Part shown: in pieces, positions 10,964-22,110 of the stretch
How positions within the stretch are numbered: position 1 is the first letter of the stretch
Layout: each line of letters opens with the position of its first letter
Assembly (NCBI RefSeq): GCF_028640845.1
Contig: NC_080539.1
Location: forward strand, 196,115,436 to 196,179,435
DNA length: 64,000 nucleotides
Direction of reading: 5' to 3'
Source: Ahaetulla prasina
Taxonomy: Eukaryota > Chordata > Lepidosauria > Squamata > Colubridae
Translations under genes and position numbers: made by a program
The notes under the pieces: generated by a model
What the model was told of the DNA's origin: nothing
Seen by the model: only the letters and a program-made list of their open reading frames with translations
The model's database searches: none

Positions 10964-12989
10964 GATCCATTGCTGCCTTTGGTTGTTGTCAGACTCAAGA
11001 GGAAATACTGCTTTAATATCAAAACACCAAAAGGCAGCTTAATCCCAACTAAGGCTGGAAACAAAATGAAAGCATGGGGACATGGCAGCAAATAATGTTG
11101 CCAGGGCATGTATGAGCTATGTTTAAATATAAGTGGGGATAAGATCTTTGGAAGAGATTGAACCAGTTCATGACTGCTTTCAAATGCATCCATCTTCTGT
11201 AGGGTGATGGACTTGCTTTTTGCATTAACTTGCTTGCTGGGGAGAATACTGAGGCCATAGCAGTCAGTCTGCCTGATTTATGGCCCTTTTGGAGTTAAGA
11301 ACTGGTATCTTAAATCTACAATAATTAAATAAAATAAAAGATTCCATCAGTAATTCTTTTTTACTGGAGTGTTGCCTTTGATTGAGGGTTTTTGTTTTGA
11401 ATCAATAATCCTTAATCCAATCAAAAGTCCCAACCCTGCTTAGGCTCTTCTTATGAGATGCAGAGGCTGGGCCAGTTTCTGCATCTTACAGAAGCTGGGC
11501 CAGATGCAAAAAATATTCAAGGTTCCCCTCATTTGACATTCCTCTTTTCTTCCAGAATTCTTTTTGGACTCTCTAGTCTACCTTGTAGCACTGATATTCC
11601 CACAAGTGGGTGGGTTGGTTCTCTGACCAAGTCCTAACCTGGGCAAAGGCATTGGGGAGTGGGGGAAGAATGCTGCTACTTCTGCAAACCTCACCCTTTA
11701 TATATACAAGTATATTACTATATACATGTATATTACATTACTTCCATGTACCAAGGAGCAACACTTATGGATCAACAGTACAATAATACTCTCATCATTT
11801 TGATAAAACCCTCAGATTCTGCAAGTGCTTCTGTCACCAGCTCCATCTCTGATTAGCTTCTAAACCCAGATTAGGTCAGCCACGTGATGCCATCTGCTCA
11901 GACCTAAAGCAATTCTCATTACAGGTGGATAATGGCTGTGTTTCCCTGATTGAGAAAGTGTCTTTCTTGAACTATGTTGAATTCCTAGCTAAACTTTCAA
12001 CTAGCAACTTTTTAATGTGTTTAATTGCTATACTACACCAGCAAATTAAAGATTAGGGGTCACAGCACACTATATCTGTCTGTGAGTAGGGTTGTTGTTG
12101 TTGATGATGATTTACATTAACCTTTCATATCCCAATGCTGGCATAACTACTTACTACATCAAGAGCAATAAAAGAAAAGTTTCATTTTAGTTGTAGAACT
12201 GTGTTTTCTACAGTTCTGAAAACAATGCCATTAAAGATGTAACAGTGGAGCAGTTTGCTTGCTTGTTTCTTTCTATTTAATCCTGTGGGTGCTCCAGGCA
12301 GCATACATAATGCTCCCTCCTCCAGTGTGTTCCATATAACAACAGCTTAATGGGCTAAATTGGGCTGAAACACAGCGACTGGCCTGAAGTCTCTCTGCAG
12401 ACCCTTGTAGTTATTCCATAACTACGTTACTGTGTTCAATGACTGAAAAAGGCAGCTGGTAGGCAGTAACCTTGGATAATATCTTCAGTGAAGTTGGAGT
12501 GGCTGGTGATGAACAAAGATGATCCATCTTTTTATTTCCCAGAAGTCAAGGAGATGGGGGCAAATGCAGTACGGATGTATAGGAAAAGAACAGCTTATAG
12601 TAAAATAAGAAATGGGAAATAGGTATTTTGACTTTTGTAAAGTGCTCTGAATTTCCAGAAATCTGATCTGATTTAGCAAGCTGTTGGGAATTTAATGTTT
12701 TTCCATCTTTCCATCTGTATAAATAATGTTTTGTCATTAAAAGTGCTACTTTTATTTATTTTTTCTGTGCATGCATGTAGCAAAGTACTAATTTGGAAAC
12801 TAATACGATATAAATGTTCCAGATTTCCTGGTAACCAATAGGTATGCTAACTCACTCTTGTTCCTACATGCACATGTGCCATTGTTTGATTCCTTTACAT
12901 GTTTGCATTGAATATTTAAAGTTGGTTAACATGATACCTATCATATCTACAAATGATTTGAAAGTGTGAATGGAAATCCCATTAGCCCT
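10964..12989. other. Intergenic sequence, nothing recognised beyond the array flank
   Basis: 10964-11120 continues the host flank also seen at 8580-8743 (GCAGCTTAATCCCAACTAAG). After about 11120 the sequence looks single-copy within the window. No gene or repeat family was recognised. Confidence 0.5.
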
Positions 12990-12997
12990 GTTCAGAG

Positions 12998-13132
12998 CAG
13001 GGGTCTCCAACCTTGGTCCCTTTAAGACTTGTGGACTTCAAATCCCAGAGTCCCTCAGCCAGCAAAGCTCGCTGAGGAACTCTGGGAGTTGAAGTCCACA
13101 AGACTTAAAGGGACCAAGGTTGGAGACCCCTG
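12998..13132. mobile_element. 135-bp palindromic hAT-like MITE
   Basis: The element runs from CAGGGGTCTCCAACCTTGG to its inverted copy ending GGAGACCCCTG, so nearly the whole unit can fold into one hairpin around CAGCAAAGCTCGCTG. It has an 8-bp target-site duplication GTTCAGAG (12990-12997 and 13133-13140). Two further copies of the same 135-bp length are at 25264 and 39745. Confidence 0.9.
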
Positions 13133-13140
13133 GTTCAGAG

Positions 13141-15708
13141 GGTGATGTTGATTATAAGTCTGCCGAGGAGTTTAACGGTTATCTATACGACAAAATCGTT
13201 CAGCTTCGGGACAGATTGGATCAAAATTGGGTAGATCCAGGCGAGGGTTCTGAGGCCCGTCTTGTTGAGGTGGTTTGGGATGACTTTGATCCCGTGACTC
13301 CCGAGGACATGGACAGGTTGCTGGGTAGGCTGAACGCCACCACATGTTTACTGGATCCGTGCCCCTCCTGGTTAGTACTGGCTACTCAGGAGGTGACACG
13401 AGGCTGGCTCCAGGGGATTACAAATGCTTCTCTGCAGGAGGGGGTCTTTCCCGCGGCCTTGAAAGAGGCGGTGGTGAGACCCCTCCTCAAGAAGCCTTCC
13501 CTGGACCCAGCTGTTTTAGGGAACTACCGGCCAGTCTCCAATCTTCACTTCACGGCGAAGGTTGTAGAGAGTGTGGTGGCATGTCAGCTACCCCAGTACC
13601 TGGATGAAGCTGTCTATCTAGACCCGTTCCAGTCCGGCTTCCAGCCCGGATACAGCACTGAGACAGCTTTGGTCGCACTGGTGGATGATCTCTGGAGGGC
13701 CAGGGATAGGGGTTACTCCTCTGCCCTGGTCCTATTAGACCTCTCAGCGGCTTTTGATACCATCGACCATGGTATCCTGCTGCGCCGGTTGGAGGGGTTG
13801 GGAGTGGGAGGCACCGTTTATCGGTGGTTCTCCTCCTACCTCTCTGACCGGACGAGCAGTGTTGACAGGGGCAGAGATCGACTCCAAGGTGCCTCATGTG
13901 TGGGGTGCCACAGGGTCGATTCTCTCACCCTCCTGTTCAACATCTATATGAAGCCGCTGGGTGAGATCATCAGTGGCTTTGGGGTGAGATACCAACTGTC
14001 GCTGATGATACTCAGCTGTACTTTTCCACCCCGGGCCACCCCAGTGAAGCTGTCGAAGTGCTGTCCCGGTGTCTGGAAGCCGTACGGGTCTGGATGGGGA
14101 GGAACAGGCTCAAACTTAATCCCTCCAAGACGGAGTGGCTGTGGGTGGCGGCACCTCGGGACGGTCAGCTGCAGATGCGGCTGTCTGTCGGGGTGAATCA
14201 TTGGCCCGATGGAGAAGGTACGCAACTTGGGCGTGCTCCTGGATGGTCGGTTGTCCTTTGAAGACCATTTGGCGACCGTCTCCAGGGGAGGCTTTTATCA
14301 GGTTCGCCTGATCCGCCAGTTCGTCCTTCCTGGACGGGATGCCTTATGCACAGTCACTCATGCTCTGTTACCTCTGCCCTGGTCCTATTAGACCTCTCAG
14401 CGGCTTTTGATACCATCGACCATGGTATCCTGCTGCGCCGGTTGGAGGGTTGGGAGTGGGAGGCACCGTTTATCGGTGGTTCTCCTCCTACCTCTCTGAC
14501 CGGACGAGCAGTGTTGACAGGGGGGCAGAGATCGACTCCAAGGTGCCTCATGTGTGGGGTACCATAGGGGTCGATTCTCTCACCCCTCCTGTTCAACATC
14601 TATATGAAGCCGCTGGGTGAGATCATCAGTGGCTTTGGGGTGAGATACCAACTGTACGCTGATGATACTCAGCTGTACTTTTCCACCCCGGGCCACCCCA
14701 GTGAAGCTGTCGAAGTGCTGTCCCGGTGTCTGGAAGCCGTACGGGTCTGGATGGGGAGGAACAGGCTCAAACTTAATCCCTCCAAGACGGAGTGGCTGTG
14801 GATGCCGGCACCTCGGTACAGTCAGCTGCAGATGCGGCTGTCTGTCGGGGGTGAATCATTGGCCCCGATGGAGAAGGTACGCAACTTGGGCGTGCTCCCG
14901 GATGGTCAGTTGTCCTTTGAAGACCATTTGACGACCGTCTCCAGGAGAGCTTTTTATCAGGTTCGCCTGATCCGCCAGTTGCGTCCCTTCCTGGACCGGG
15001 ATGCCTTATGCACAGTCACTCATGCTCTCGCCTGGACTACTGCAATGCTCTCTACATGGGGCTCCCCTTGAAAAGCACCCGGAGACTTCAGCTAGTTCAG
15101 AACGCGGCTGCGCAGGTTATTGAGGGAGCGGTTTGGAGCTCCCACATAACACCTATCCTGCGCAGACTGCACTGGCTACCTGTTGTTTTCCGGGTGCGCT
15201 TCAAGGTATTGGTTACCACCTTTAAAGCGCTCCATGGCTTAGGACCGGGCTATCTACGGGACCGTCTACTGCCGGCCTCTATCTCCCATCGTCCGGTACG
15301 TTCCCACAGAGAGGGACTCCTCAGGGTGCCGTCAGCCAAACAGTGTCGACTGGCGGCCCCCAGGGGGAGGGCCTTCTCTGTGGGGGCTCCGACCCTGTGG
15401 AACGAACTTCCCCTCGGACTTCGACAATTACCTGACCTTAGGACCTTTCGCCGCGAACTTAAAACTTATTTATTTCGTATGGCTGGACTAGCCTGAGTTT
15501 TATCTTTATTTGATGGGTTTTTAAAGTTTTGTGATTTTATGGGGGAGTATGTTATTTTAACATTTGGGCATTTAAATTAGTTTTTTAAGGGATGTTTTTA
15601 ATTATTGTGTGTATTTCTATTTTATCTGCCTGTTCACCGCCCTGAGTCCTTCGGGAGAAGGGCGGTATACAAATTAAAATATTATTATTATTATTATTAT
15701 TATTAAGT
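13141..15708 (+). pseudogene. L2-type LINE (CR1 superclade), 5'-truncated and rearranged
   Basis: An RT-encoding non-LTR retrotransposon. In the frame from about 13141 to 13925 I see LKEAVVRPLLKKPSLDP, LGNYRPVSNL, FQSGFQPGYSTETAL and the RT box LVLLDLSAAFDTIDHGILL. The catalytic YADD box is lost by a frameshift in the first copy (about 14000) but present in the second ([13 protein letters not shown], about 14646). The C-terminal domain follows at 15008-15496 (RLQLVQNAAAQVI, LHWLPVVFRVRFKVL, LWNELPLGLRQLP). The 3'UTR ends CCGCCCTGAGTCC...GGGCGGTATACAAAT followed by (ATT)n, a typical hairpin-plus-microsatellite tip. The endonuclease domain is missing. Family assignment rests on the RT and tail motifs. 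Confidence 0.85.
13712..15028 (+). repeat. Internal 0.65-kb direct duplication in the L2-type LINE
   Basis: CCTCTGCCCTGGTCCTATTA at 13718 recurs at 14371, and CAGTCACTCATGCTCT at 14351 recurs at about 15013, a spacing of about 653-662 bases. The RT core from LVLLDLSAAFD to the start of the C-terminal domain is thus present twice in a row, with independent indels in each copy. Confidence 0.9.
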
Positions 15709-15992
15709 CTCAACACATAAAGAGTAGGGAGCAGATCCCGTTCTTACAGGTCCAGCAATTCTTTCTCTCCCTGTCCCATACATCAAGGTCACTTTTTGCT
15801 ATTTCTACTTCATTGAAATCAATAGTGCAGTAAGTGGGGATAGTTGGGAAAACTGTACTGAGGAATCGATTTCAACCTAGGAGCTCTGTAGACTTTCATT
15901 AAACCATGCATGTTCCTTGTAGGCCTGGTAAGCTGTTACTACATTCTGCAAGGCCCTGCAAGATCCGTGGGCTTTGAAAGTAGATCATACTG

Positions 15993-16694
15993 GGGGAAGA
16001 ATTTTGGCCATGGGATAGATCTGGAAGCCTGGCAGAAATTATGGATGTATAATTATAAAATGACAATGTCTACAGCATATAAAGAGAATTTGTATAAGAT
16101 GTTTTACAGGTGGCATTTATCCCCAACAAGAATTGCTAGAATGTTCAAGTATAAATCTGAAAAATGCTGGAAGTGTCATCAGACACCTGGATCATATTAC
16201 CATATGTGGTGGACATGCATGGAAGCAAAAAGAAATTGGACTAAAATACACACGTGGTTGGAGAAAATGATTAAAAAACACATAGACTTTAAGCCAGAAG
16301 TCTTTATTGGGAATTATTCCTGAGATATACACTAGAGATGTAAAATATTTGATTGTGAATATTATTACAGCAGCCAGGATTGTGTTTGCTAAAAACTGGA
16401 AAAATGAGAAATTACCTTTGCAAGACGAAATAATTAGGAAGATGATGGAATGTGCAGAGATGAGTAAATTGACATTTGACATTAGAGATCAAGAAGATAA
16501 GCAATACTATGAAATATGGAATTTATTTTACCATTGGTTAGAAGGAAAGATATGTTAGAAAAGACAATATAAGATATGTATTGCACAAGAAGATATGTAA
16601 ACACCCTTCAGCACATTGTAATTTTTTGATGAGAATGTGTTTTTTTTGTTGTTGTTGTTATGGAAAAATAAAAACTTTTATATAAAAAAAGAAA
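15993..16694 (+). pseudogene. 5'-truncated L1 insertion (ORF2 C-terminus)
   Basis: A 0.7-kb L1 3' fragment with NLYKMFYRWHLSPTRIARMF, then CWKCHQ...YYHMWWTC (C-terminal zinc-knuckle-like motif). A frameshift near 16310 is followed by NIITAARIVFAKNWKNEKLP and a stop after WLEGKIC at about 16556. The 3'UTR ends in AATAAA and an A-rich tail. A 17-bp target-site duplication with two mismatches (GAAAGTAGATCATACTG, 15976-15992; GAAAGTAGACCATATTG, 16695-16711) marks both ends. The subfamily differs from the L1 at 6678. Confidence 0.9.
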
Positions 16695-16995
16695 GAAAGT
16701 AGACCATATTGAACTATATAGTAAGTCAACCATCAGGAGTTGACCATGAAGCAGACCCTGCACCTATGCTAGGAAGAAGAAGAAGATCAGGAGTTGACCA
16801 TAGAAAATGTGTGATGGTAAGATGCATTATGATAATTTTTAATATTACAAAATGTTTTACAAAATTTGTGAAATTTCAATTCTACAGCAGGGTCTGGATT
16901 TTGGAAGCATTCTGTAAGTTAGGCCATTTGAAGTACCTTGCTTGAAAAAGTTTTGTCTTATGATTTACCATTTTGCCCAGTTAAAGGTTTCAGAC

Positions 16996-17153
16996 CAGTA
17001 GTGGTATTCACTTACCTTGACTTACCAGTTTGCAAACATGAGCACATGTGCCACCTCCATCCATGATGACTTCCGGGTGGGTGGGCGGAGCCTCCCACCA
17101 CTGCCACTACTGGTTCTCCCGAACTGGGTATAACCGGTTGAATCCCACCACTG
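16996..17153. mobile_element. Non-autonomous hAT-like element (CCGGTT family)
   Basis: Begins CAGTAGTGG and ends CCCACCACTG, with an inner ACCGGTTGAATCCCACCACT end. It is flanked by imperfect 8-bp repeats TTTCAGAC and TTACAGGC. It is inserted in the right part of the unclassified repeat at 16890. Confidence 0.65.
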
Positions 17154-17354
17154 TTACAGGCATGAGAGTTTTAATAATATACTAGAAAACCCATGCCCAT
17201 TGGATCATCATTTCAGAGATATTTTCTTGTCTAAACAGAGAAGCAGAATAACCACGGGTGGGTAAAAAAGCAGTGGGGGCAGGAGTGACTTCTAACTTCT
17301 TGCTAGATTATCCATTGAGTTTCATTGTGAGAAGTGGTAGGGAGCAGTAGCAAT

Positions 17355-17486
17355 CTTCCTTCCTTCCTTCCTTCCTTCCTTCCTTCCTTCCTTCCTTCCT
17401 TCCTTCCTTCCTTCCTTCCTTCCTTCACCTTACTCTCCTCTCCTCCTCTCTCCTCCACTCCACTCCACTCCACTCCACTCCACTCT
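17355..17486. repeat. (CTTC)n and (CACTC)n simple repeats
   Basis: About 72 bases of perfect CTTC repeats (17355-17426) are followed by CT-rich sequence and a short CACTC pentanucleotide array (17455-17486). The long open frames across it are low-complexity artefacts. Confidence 0.95.
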
Positions 17487-18512
17487 TTATTCTTTCTCCC
17501 CATTCCCCTCCCCTTTCCAGCAGATAGGTACATAGGTAGCTGCTGCTGGGCGGGGGAAGGAGGAAGGATTGTGAGACTGGATGGGAAGCTGTCACAGGAT
17601 GAAGCAGCCACAAATTTTACCTGCACACAATCCAATGTGATACCATAACATAATTTGATGGATTCACTCTTTGTATATGTTAAGAAAGAGCCAGCAAAAA
17701 ACAAAAACAAAAAAGGAAATAACAAAAGAGCAGCCTCCAAATTGTCACAGAATCTAAATAGTGGTGAACTATTAGAACTATTAGAACATATATTATTCAC
17801 AAATAAGCACATTGTAGGCACCAAAATACACCCAAAAACTCAGGTTCAGCTTGTCTATGAGCTTATCTGTGAGTATACTGTATATATATATATTTATTTG
17901 TTTTCTGAGGTTTTCACAGGTGTTTGTATGTAGGTCTTTGGTTATTCGCGTTTTCTCCCGCGTAAAATTGGAAGTGTCTTGGCGACGTTTTGATGAAACT
18001 TTAACAACAAGAATAATCAGAGAAGCCATCGAGATAGAAAAACGCCCACACAGCATGAACAAACGAGATGATACCTCCCACCTACCAGCCATTTGGAAAC
18101 CCGCCCTGATTGACAAACGAGTCCCTAACATGAGGAATGACACCAGACCCACACTCATGAGGTCCACACAGGATGTCACCACCACACATCCACCCAGAAA
18201 GCAGACCCAAACCCACACTGATCATGAAGCACGACCAAGGACCAGAAGCCAGACCGCAGTTGCAACATTAGCCATTTCAAACCCCTCCAATCCATACATG
18301 CAGCAGACTGACACCCACTATGAAGATGTAGCACGACCACAAACACGAAGCCAAACAACAGCAATGCAGCTCACCAGCTCAAATCCCCCTGCAACTCAGA
18401 CTAATCTGAGCACAGCCAAGCTCCCACCCAATCAGTTCAAACCCCCTCTAGCAGTTAAAAAGGAAGAAACAGCTGCAATCACACATTGCTCCCAGAAGCA
18501 CGAAGCCGAAGC

Positions 18513-18546
18513 CTGAAGATGACGAATGAGACTTCGTCGAAACGTC
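18513..18546 (+). ncRNA. Candidate hammerhead-like ribozyme core of the Penelope-like element
   Basis: CTGAAGA (18513-18519, fits CUGANGA) is followed by a perfect 6-bp stem GACGAA/TTCGTC (521-526 with 533-538) and GAAA (539-542), then CGTC. Penelope-like terminal repeats are known to carry minimal hammerhead motifs. An extra U lies before the stem and helix III would be very short, so activity is uncertain. The inverted copies have lost the stem through CpG-type changes. Confidence 0.35.
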
Positions 18547-18712
18547 GCCAAGACACTTCCAATTTTACGTGGGAGAAAACCCGAATAACCAAAGACCTAC
18601 ATATATATATATTGAGGTTTTCATGGGTGTTTGTATGTAGGTCTTTGGTTGTTCGGGTTTTCTCCCGTGTAAAATTGGAAGTGTCTTGGTGACGTTTTGA
18701 TGAAATCCCATT

Positions 18713-18914
18713 CGTCATCTTCAGGCTGGGTGTTTACAGCTTCGTGCTTCTAGGAGAAATGTGTGATCGCAGCTGTTTCTTCCTTTTAACTGCTAGTGGC
18801 TAACTCCCAACCAATCAGTTCAAACCCCCACTAGCAGTTAAAAGGAAGAAACAGCTGTGATCACACATTTCTCCTAGAAGTACAAAGCTGTAAACACCCA
18901 GCCTGAAGATGACG
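18713..18914. repeat. 87-bp-arm inverted repeat (hairpin)
   Basis: Arms 18713-18799 and 18828-18914 are complementary over 87 bp with three mismatches and a 28-base loop. All three mismatches are C/T or G/A differences of the CpG-decay type. Both arms include the AGCCTGAAGATGACG end of the Penelope-like terminal sequence. Confidence 0.9.
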
Positions 18915-18935
18915 ATATTTCCCATAAATACTTGT

Positions 18936-19589
18936 ATTTAAGTCTGTTTGTGGTTGTCAAATCTTCACTTTTTAACCAAAATACCATAAAAAACGTGGAT
19001 TTTATGTTTATCTGTCAAATCTAGTAAAATCCAGGAAACTAGTATTGCATGCATTTTGCATACCTGCATGACATTTGAATACTCGTGTTTATATCATATG
19101 GGATAAAAAATGTTAATTTTCTGTGAGAGTCTTGTTAGTAAGATGGGATGATAGGCAGAGGAAGCAAAGTCTCTTGATGTGACTTGTATTTGAGATGCCT
19201 TGTCTAATGAGGCACTGATTTTATTCTGAGCATCTAGTTAATAAGGTGTTTGGGATTTGTTTTTATTGTTTTGTTTCCATTTTAAAAAACTTGATTCCTG
19301 ATGAGCTCCAATAGTTTCACTCACAGAGTTTTGTGTGGCTTGTTAAGGGACTATCTACAATCAAGAAACTGTGGATTGTTTATTCTGAATGCTCTTTAAA
19401 TGTGGGAACCAGCTACCAATACCGGGAGTTCACGTCTGAGTTCAAAGTATTCTCATATGACTATGAATTTGGGGCTTAATTAGCCAGTCTGAGAAATACT
19501 GACCCTTGCTTAAGACAGCATTCAAAGTCTACATCCTAGGTTTCTACATGTTGGACCTAAACCAGCAAAGACAGCATCCTCCTGATTAT
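18936..19589. other. Intergenic sequence, nothing recognised
   Basis: No gene, RNA or repeat family recognised in this AT-rich stretch. Confidence 0.5.
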
Positions 19590-19760
19590 CTTTATTTAAT
19601 TTTATTTATTTTTATCCCACCTTTTTATATATAAATAACTCAAGGCAGCGAACATTCCTTCTCCCATTTACTCTACAATAAAAACCCCGTGAGGTGCTTT
19701 GAGCTGAGAGAATGACTAGCCCAAAGTCACCCTGCTGGCTTCCATGCCTAAATAAGATTT
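19590..19760 (-). mobile_element. SINE-like remnant, antisense
   Basis: CCCAAAGTCACCCTGCTGGC and TTCCATGCCTAA read on the minus strand as the body of squamate tRNA-derived SINEs (CATGGAAGCCAGCAGGGTGAC). The head is not present here. Weak call based on remembered family sequence. Confidence 0.4.
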
Positions 19761-19919
19761 TTTTTAAATTAAATCTAATCCTTGTTTATTCAAAAGTCAC
19801 ATCACTGAGTCACAGTAACCCTATGAAACAACTTTGATTGCCACCTCTCAATTGCTATGGGCTTCAATAAGTCAAACCCCTGTGCTCTTTAGGTTACATT
19901 CAGCCTTAAATTATAGGAT

Positions 19920-20071
19920 TTTGATTGTTTGTTCGGTGCCTTCAAGTCAGCCTTGTTTCCTGGCCTGGACTAGTCCCTACAGTTTTCTTGGAAAGATTTT
20001 GGGACTGGTTTGCCATTGCATTCCTGGTTTCGAACTTGCTACCTCAACCACTATACCAAACTGGTTCTTAA
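19920..20071 (-). mobile_element. tRNA-derived SINE, antisense
   Basis: The plus-strand end CCACTATACCAAACTGGTTC is the complement of a tRNA-like head (GAACCAGTTTGGTATAGTGG) that carries an A-box-like promoter, as in squamate SINEs. The body shares ACTAGTCC and GGTTTGCCATTGC-type blocks with the element at 55263. Boundaries are approximate. Confidence 0.55.
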
Positions 20072-21616
20072 AATATCTCCCTTGAAATCCGTGGTGTTTA
20101 CAGATGACAAATTTACTGAATTGTATGTGCCTATTCGGACCATAGAGACTCCCATCCAGCAGTTTTCATTCTGTTTCAGTTCCTCATAAAGAAGTGGATG
20201 TATTGCCTGCATTAAAAGGCTAAGAAGGGGCAGGGCACCGCATGAGCTAGTCAGTTTCTCCTCCTGGTCGTTTACCTTTGTTTTTTTAAATGGAATTCAA
20301 ACAACATTCATATCTCAAGTTACCACAGCAATGGAGTAAAAAAAAGAATCCTTTTAGATCCTTAGTTGATGAATGAAAAATGCAAAAAGTGTGTATGGAA
20401 AGATGCTCACCCTGGATCCACCAATTATATTTAATTTTGAAGATAAAACCTATTAGGGCAACATGACAAAGAAGTAAATGAAAATTTAAAATAATCTCTG
20501 TTGCTTAGTAATACCCATCAGTATTAAGTGCTTGTGCTTCCCTTCCACTTCTCTGAATTATATAGACATTTTTCTGCCTGGTAATGGTTAAGAGGGGAAT
20601 TTCTAAGTGATTATTTACTGAAATCCTGCTGAAAGGGTCTTTTTGCATCAGAACTGAATCCTGAGTTTGCAAAGGGATTCAGTAATGAAGCCTGGGTTTA
20701 TATTAAGAACCCTGATCTAAATCTTGGCAATGAAACAAGGCCTTTTTAACCCAAAGCTCTTGGGTTCCAGTAGAGAGCCAAGTTAGGGTTTTGTCTTCTT
20801 CTTCCTGTCCCCATTCAGACAAATTAAAAAAGGCAGCTATGCATGCCAAGCAAATAAGGGATGATTCACTCTTGCAAGAGACCAAAAAGGTTCTCGCTCA
20901 AGTCATATTGTTCTGGGTGGGGATGGTGAATCTCTTTGCGGTCATAGGGCTCCAAGTTCAGGAACTCTCATGAGATTTGGCAAAATTTTGGCACTCTCTA
21001 CCACAGGCATCTATGCATGCAATTTAGAAGGTGGAAAAGATCAGGACTTTGATCACAGTTGCTACTTATGGTATTTCTTCTCTCCTGCAGACACCGCTTC
21101 CAACTAGCTATCACTATGGATCTCATCAATGTATGTCACAGAATAATTAAATATGAACAAAACTATTAAAGATGCCTTCAAATCATCTTTCAAGCTGCTC
21201 ATTTAATCCAGAATTCACTCTCAATGTCATTTATGAGTGTTGCATTTCTTTTGGCATAGGTGAACTTGTTCCCCTGGAATACTTTGAATTGATTTATAAT
21301 GGAATGGCTTGAAATACCAAAATTGTTTGCTCTTTTAAGATTGGAATATATATTCTCCAAAGGACCTGGAAAAATAAATGGCAAACTGAAAATCAACAGA
21401 GTCAACAGAGTGTTCCACCTGCAAAAAAAGAGAGAAGTAAATATAACTCTAGGGTGCCAGCTTTTTATGTTTTTCAGTTGCTAGGAAGAAATCTTTGGAA
21501 CTCATGTATTTTATGAGCAATACTTCCTCTGTATATTCCTTTTTCTGCTTCTGCTTGAATGAAAATATGGCTGCTTTAAGGGACCCATTAATGATACAGC
21601 TGTTTTAATGAAATGG
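20072..21616. other. Intergenic sequence, nothing recognised
   Basis: No gene or repeat family recognised. Short open frames show no similarity that I know. Confidence 0.5.
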
Positions 21617-21624
21617 TGTTAAAG

Positions 21625-21759
21625 CAGGGCTGTCAAACTCACAGCCTGTGGGCCAGATGTGTCACGCACTGGCCATGCCCACCCCCAGTTTAGCAAAGGG
21701 GGAAAAAGTTGTGATACGTCACATGATGACAATGTGACGCCACAAGTTTGACACCCCTG
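21625..21759. mobile_element. hAT-like MITE (GTCAAACT family)
   Basis: Begins CAGGGCTGTCAAACTC and ends GTTTGACACCCCTG, giving inverted ends. It has a perfect 8-bp target-site duplication TGTTAAAG (21617-21624 and 21760-21767). The interior includes GGGGGAAAAAGTTGTGATACGTCACATGATGACAA-type sequence shared with the copy at 31464. Confidence 0.9.
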
Positions 21760-21835
21760 TGTTAAAGCAACTATCTTTTTCCCCCCCAGATTCTGTGTGA
21801 GAAAAGAGACAAGGGTGCTTTATTCCATGGCAGAG

Positions 21836-22110
21836 TATAATATAATATAACAACAGAGTTGGAAGGGACCTTGGAGGCCTTCTAGTCCAACCCCCTGCCC
21901 AGGCAGGAAACCCTATATCATCTCAGTCAGATGGTTATCCAACATTTTCTTAAAAATTTCCAGCGTTGGAGCATTCACAACATCTGCAGGCAAGTTGTTC
22001 CACTGATTAATTGTTCTAACTGTCAGGAAATTTCTCCTTAGTAGTACTGCATTCTTTAGAAGTAGTACTTTAGAAGTAGTTCTTTAGAGTAGTACTGCAT
22101 TCTTTAGAAT
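21836..22110 (-). mobile_element. CR1-type LINE 3' end, antisense
   Basis: GGACCTTGGAGGCCTTCTAG and CAACCCCCTGCCCAGGCAGG, then CTTGTTCCACTGATTAATTG, match in order and orientation the CR1 3' region at 35013-35460. The 3' tip runs into TATAA repeats (21838-21858), a microsatellite-bearing tip as known for snake CR1 elements. Only the 3'UTR and a short coding tail remain. Confidence 0.8.

Larger units (their letters stand above)
16890..17640. repeat. Unclassified dispersed repeat, two copies head to tail
   Basis: Sequence up to GAGTTTTAATAATATA (17168-17183) matches the right part of a repeat at 51775-51900. The next bases, CTAGAAAACCCATGCCC, match its left end at about 51328. The right end of one copy therefore joins the left end of the next. 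The second copy contains a (CTTC)n expansion. No coding capacity is seen. Class unknown; a Helitron-like or satellite origin is possible but not shown. Confidence 0.6.
17911..18935 (+). pseudogene. Penelope-like element, 3' coding end with inverted terminal copies
   Basis: The plus strand reads TRIIREAIEIEKRPHSMNKR and LPAIWKPALIDKRVPN (about 18000-18130), resembling the far C-terminus of Penelope-like elements just after the GIY-YIG endonuclease. A long degenerate tail with repeated RPQTRSQT-like units ends at a TGA at 18514. Terminal sequence GTCTTTGGTTATTCG...AAAATTGGAAGTGTCTTGG occurs inverted at 17933-17995, direct at 18540-18600 and inverted again at 18641-18700. Such pseudo-LTR copies in mixed orientation are usual for this class. 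The RT domain is absent. Confidence 0.75.

Noticed and set aside
17355..17426. CRISPR-like regular array
   Set aside because: Simple tetranucleotide repeat without spacers, in a vertebrate context.
17303..17824. 173-codon minus-strand ORF
   Set aside because: It runs through the (CTTC)n and (CACTC)n arrays, giving GRKE-type repeats, with no recognisable domain.
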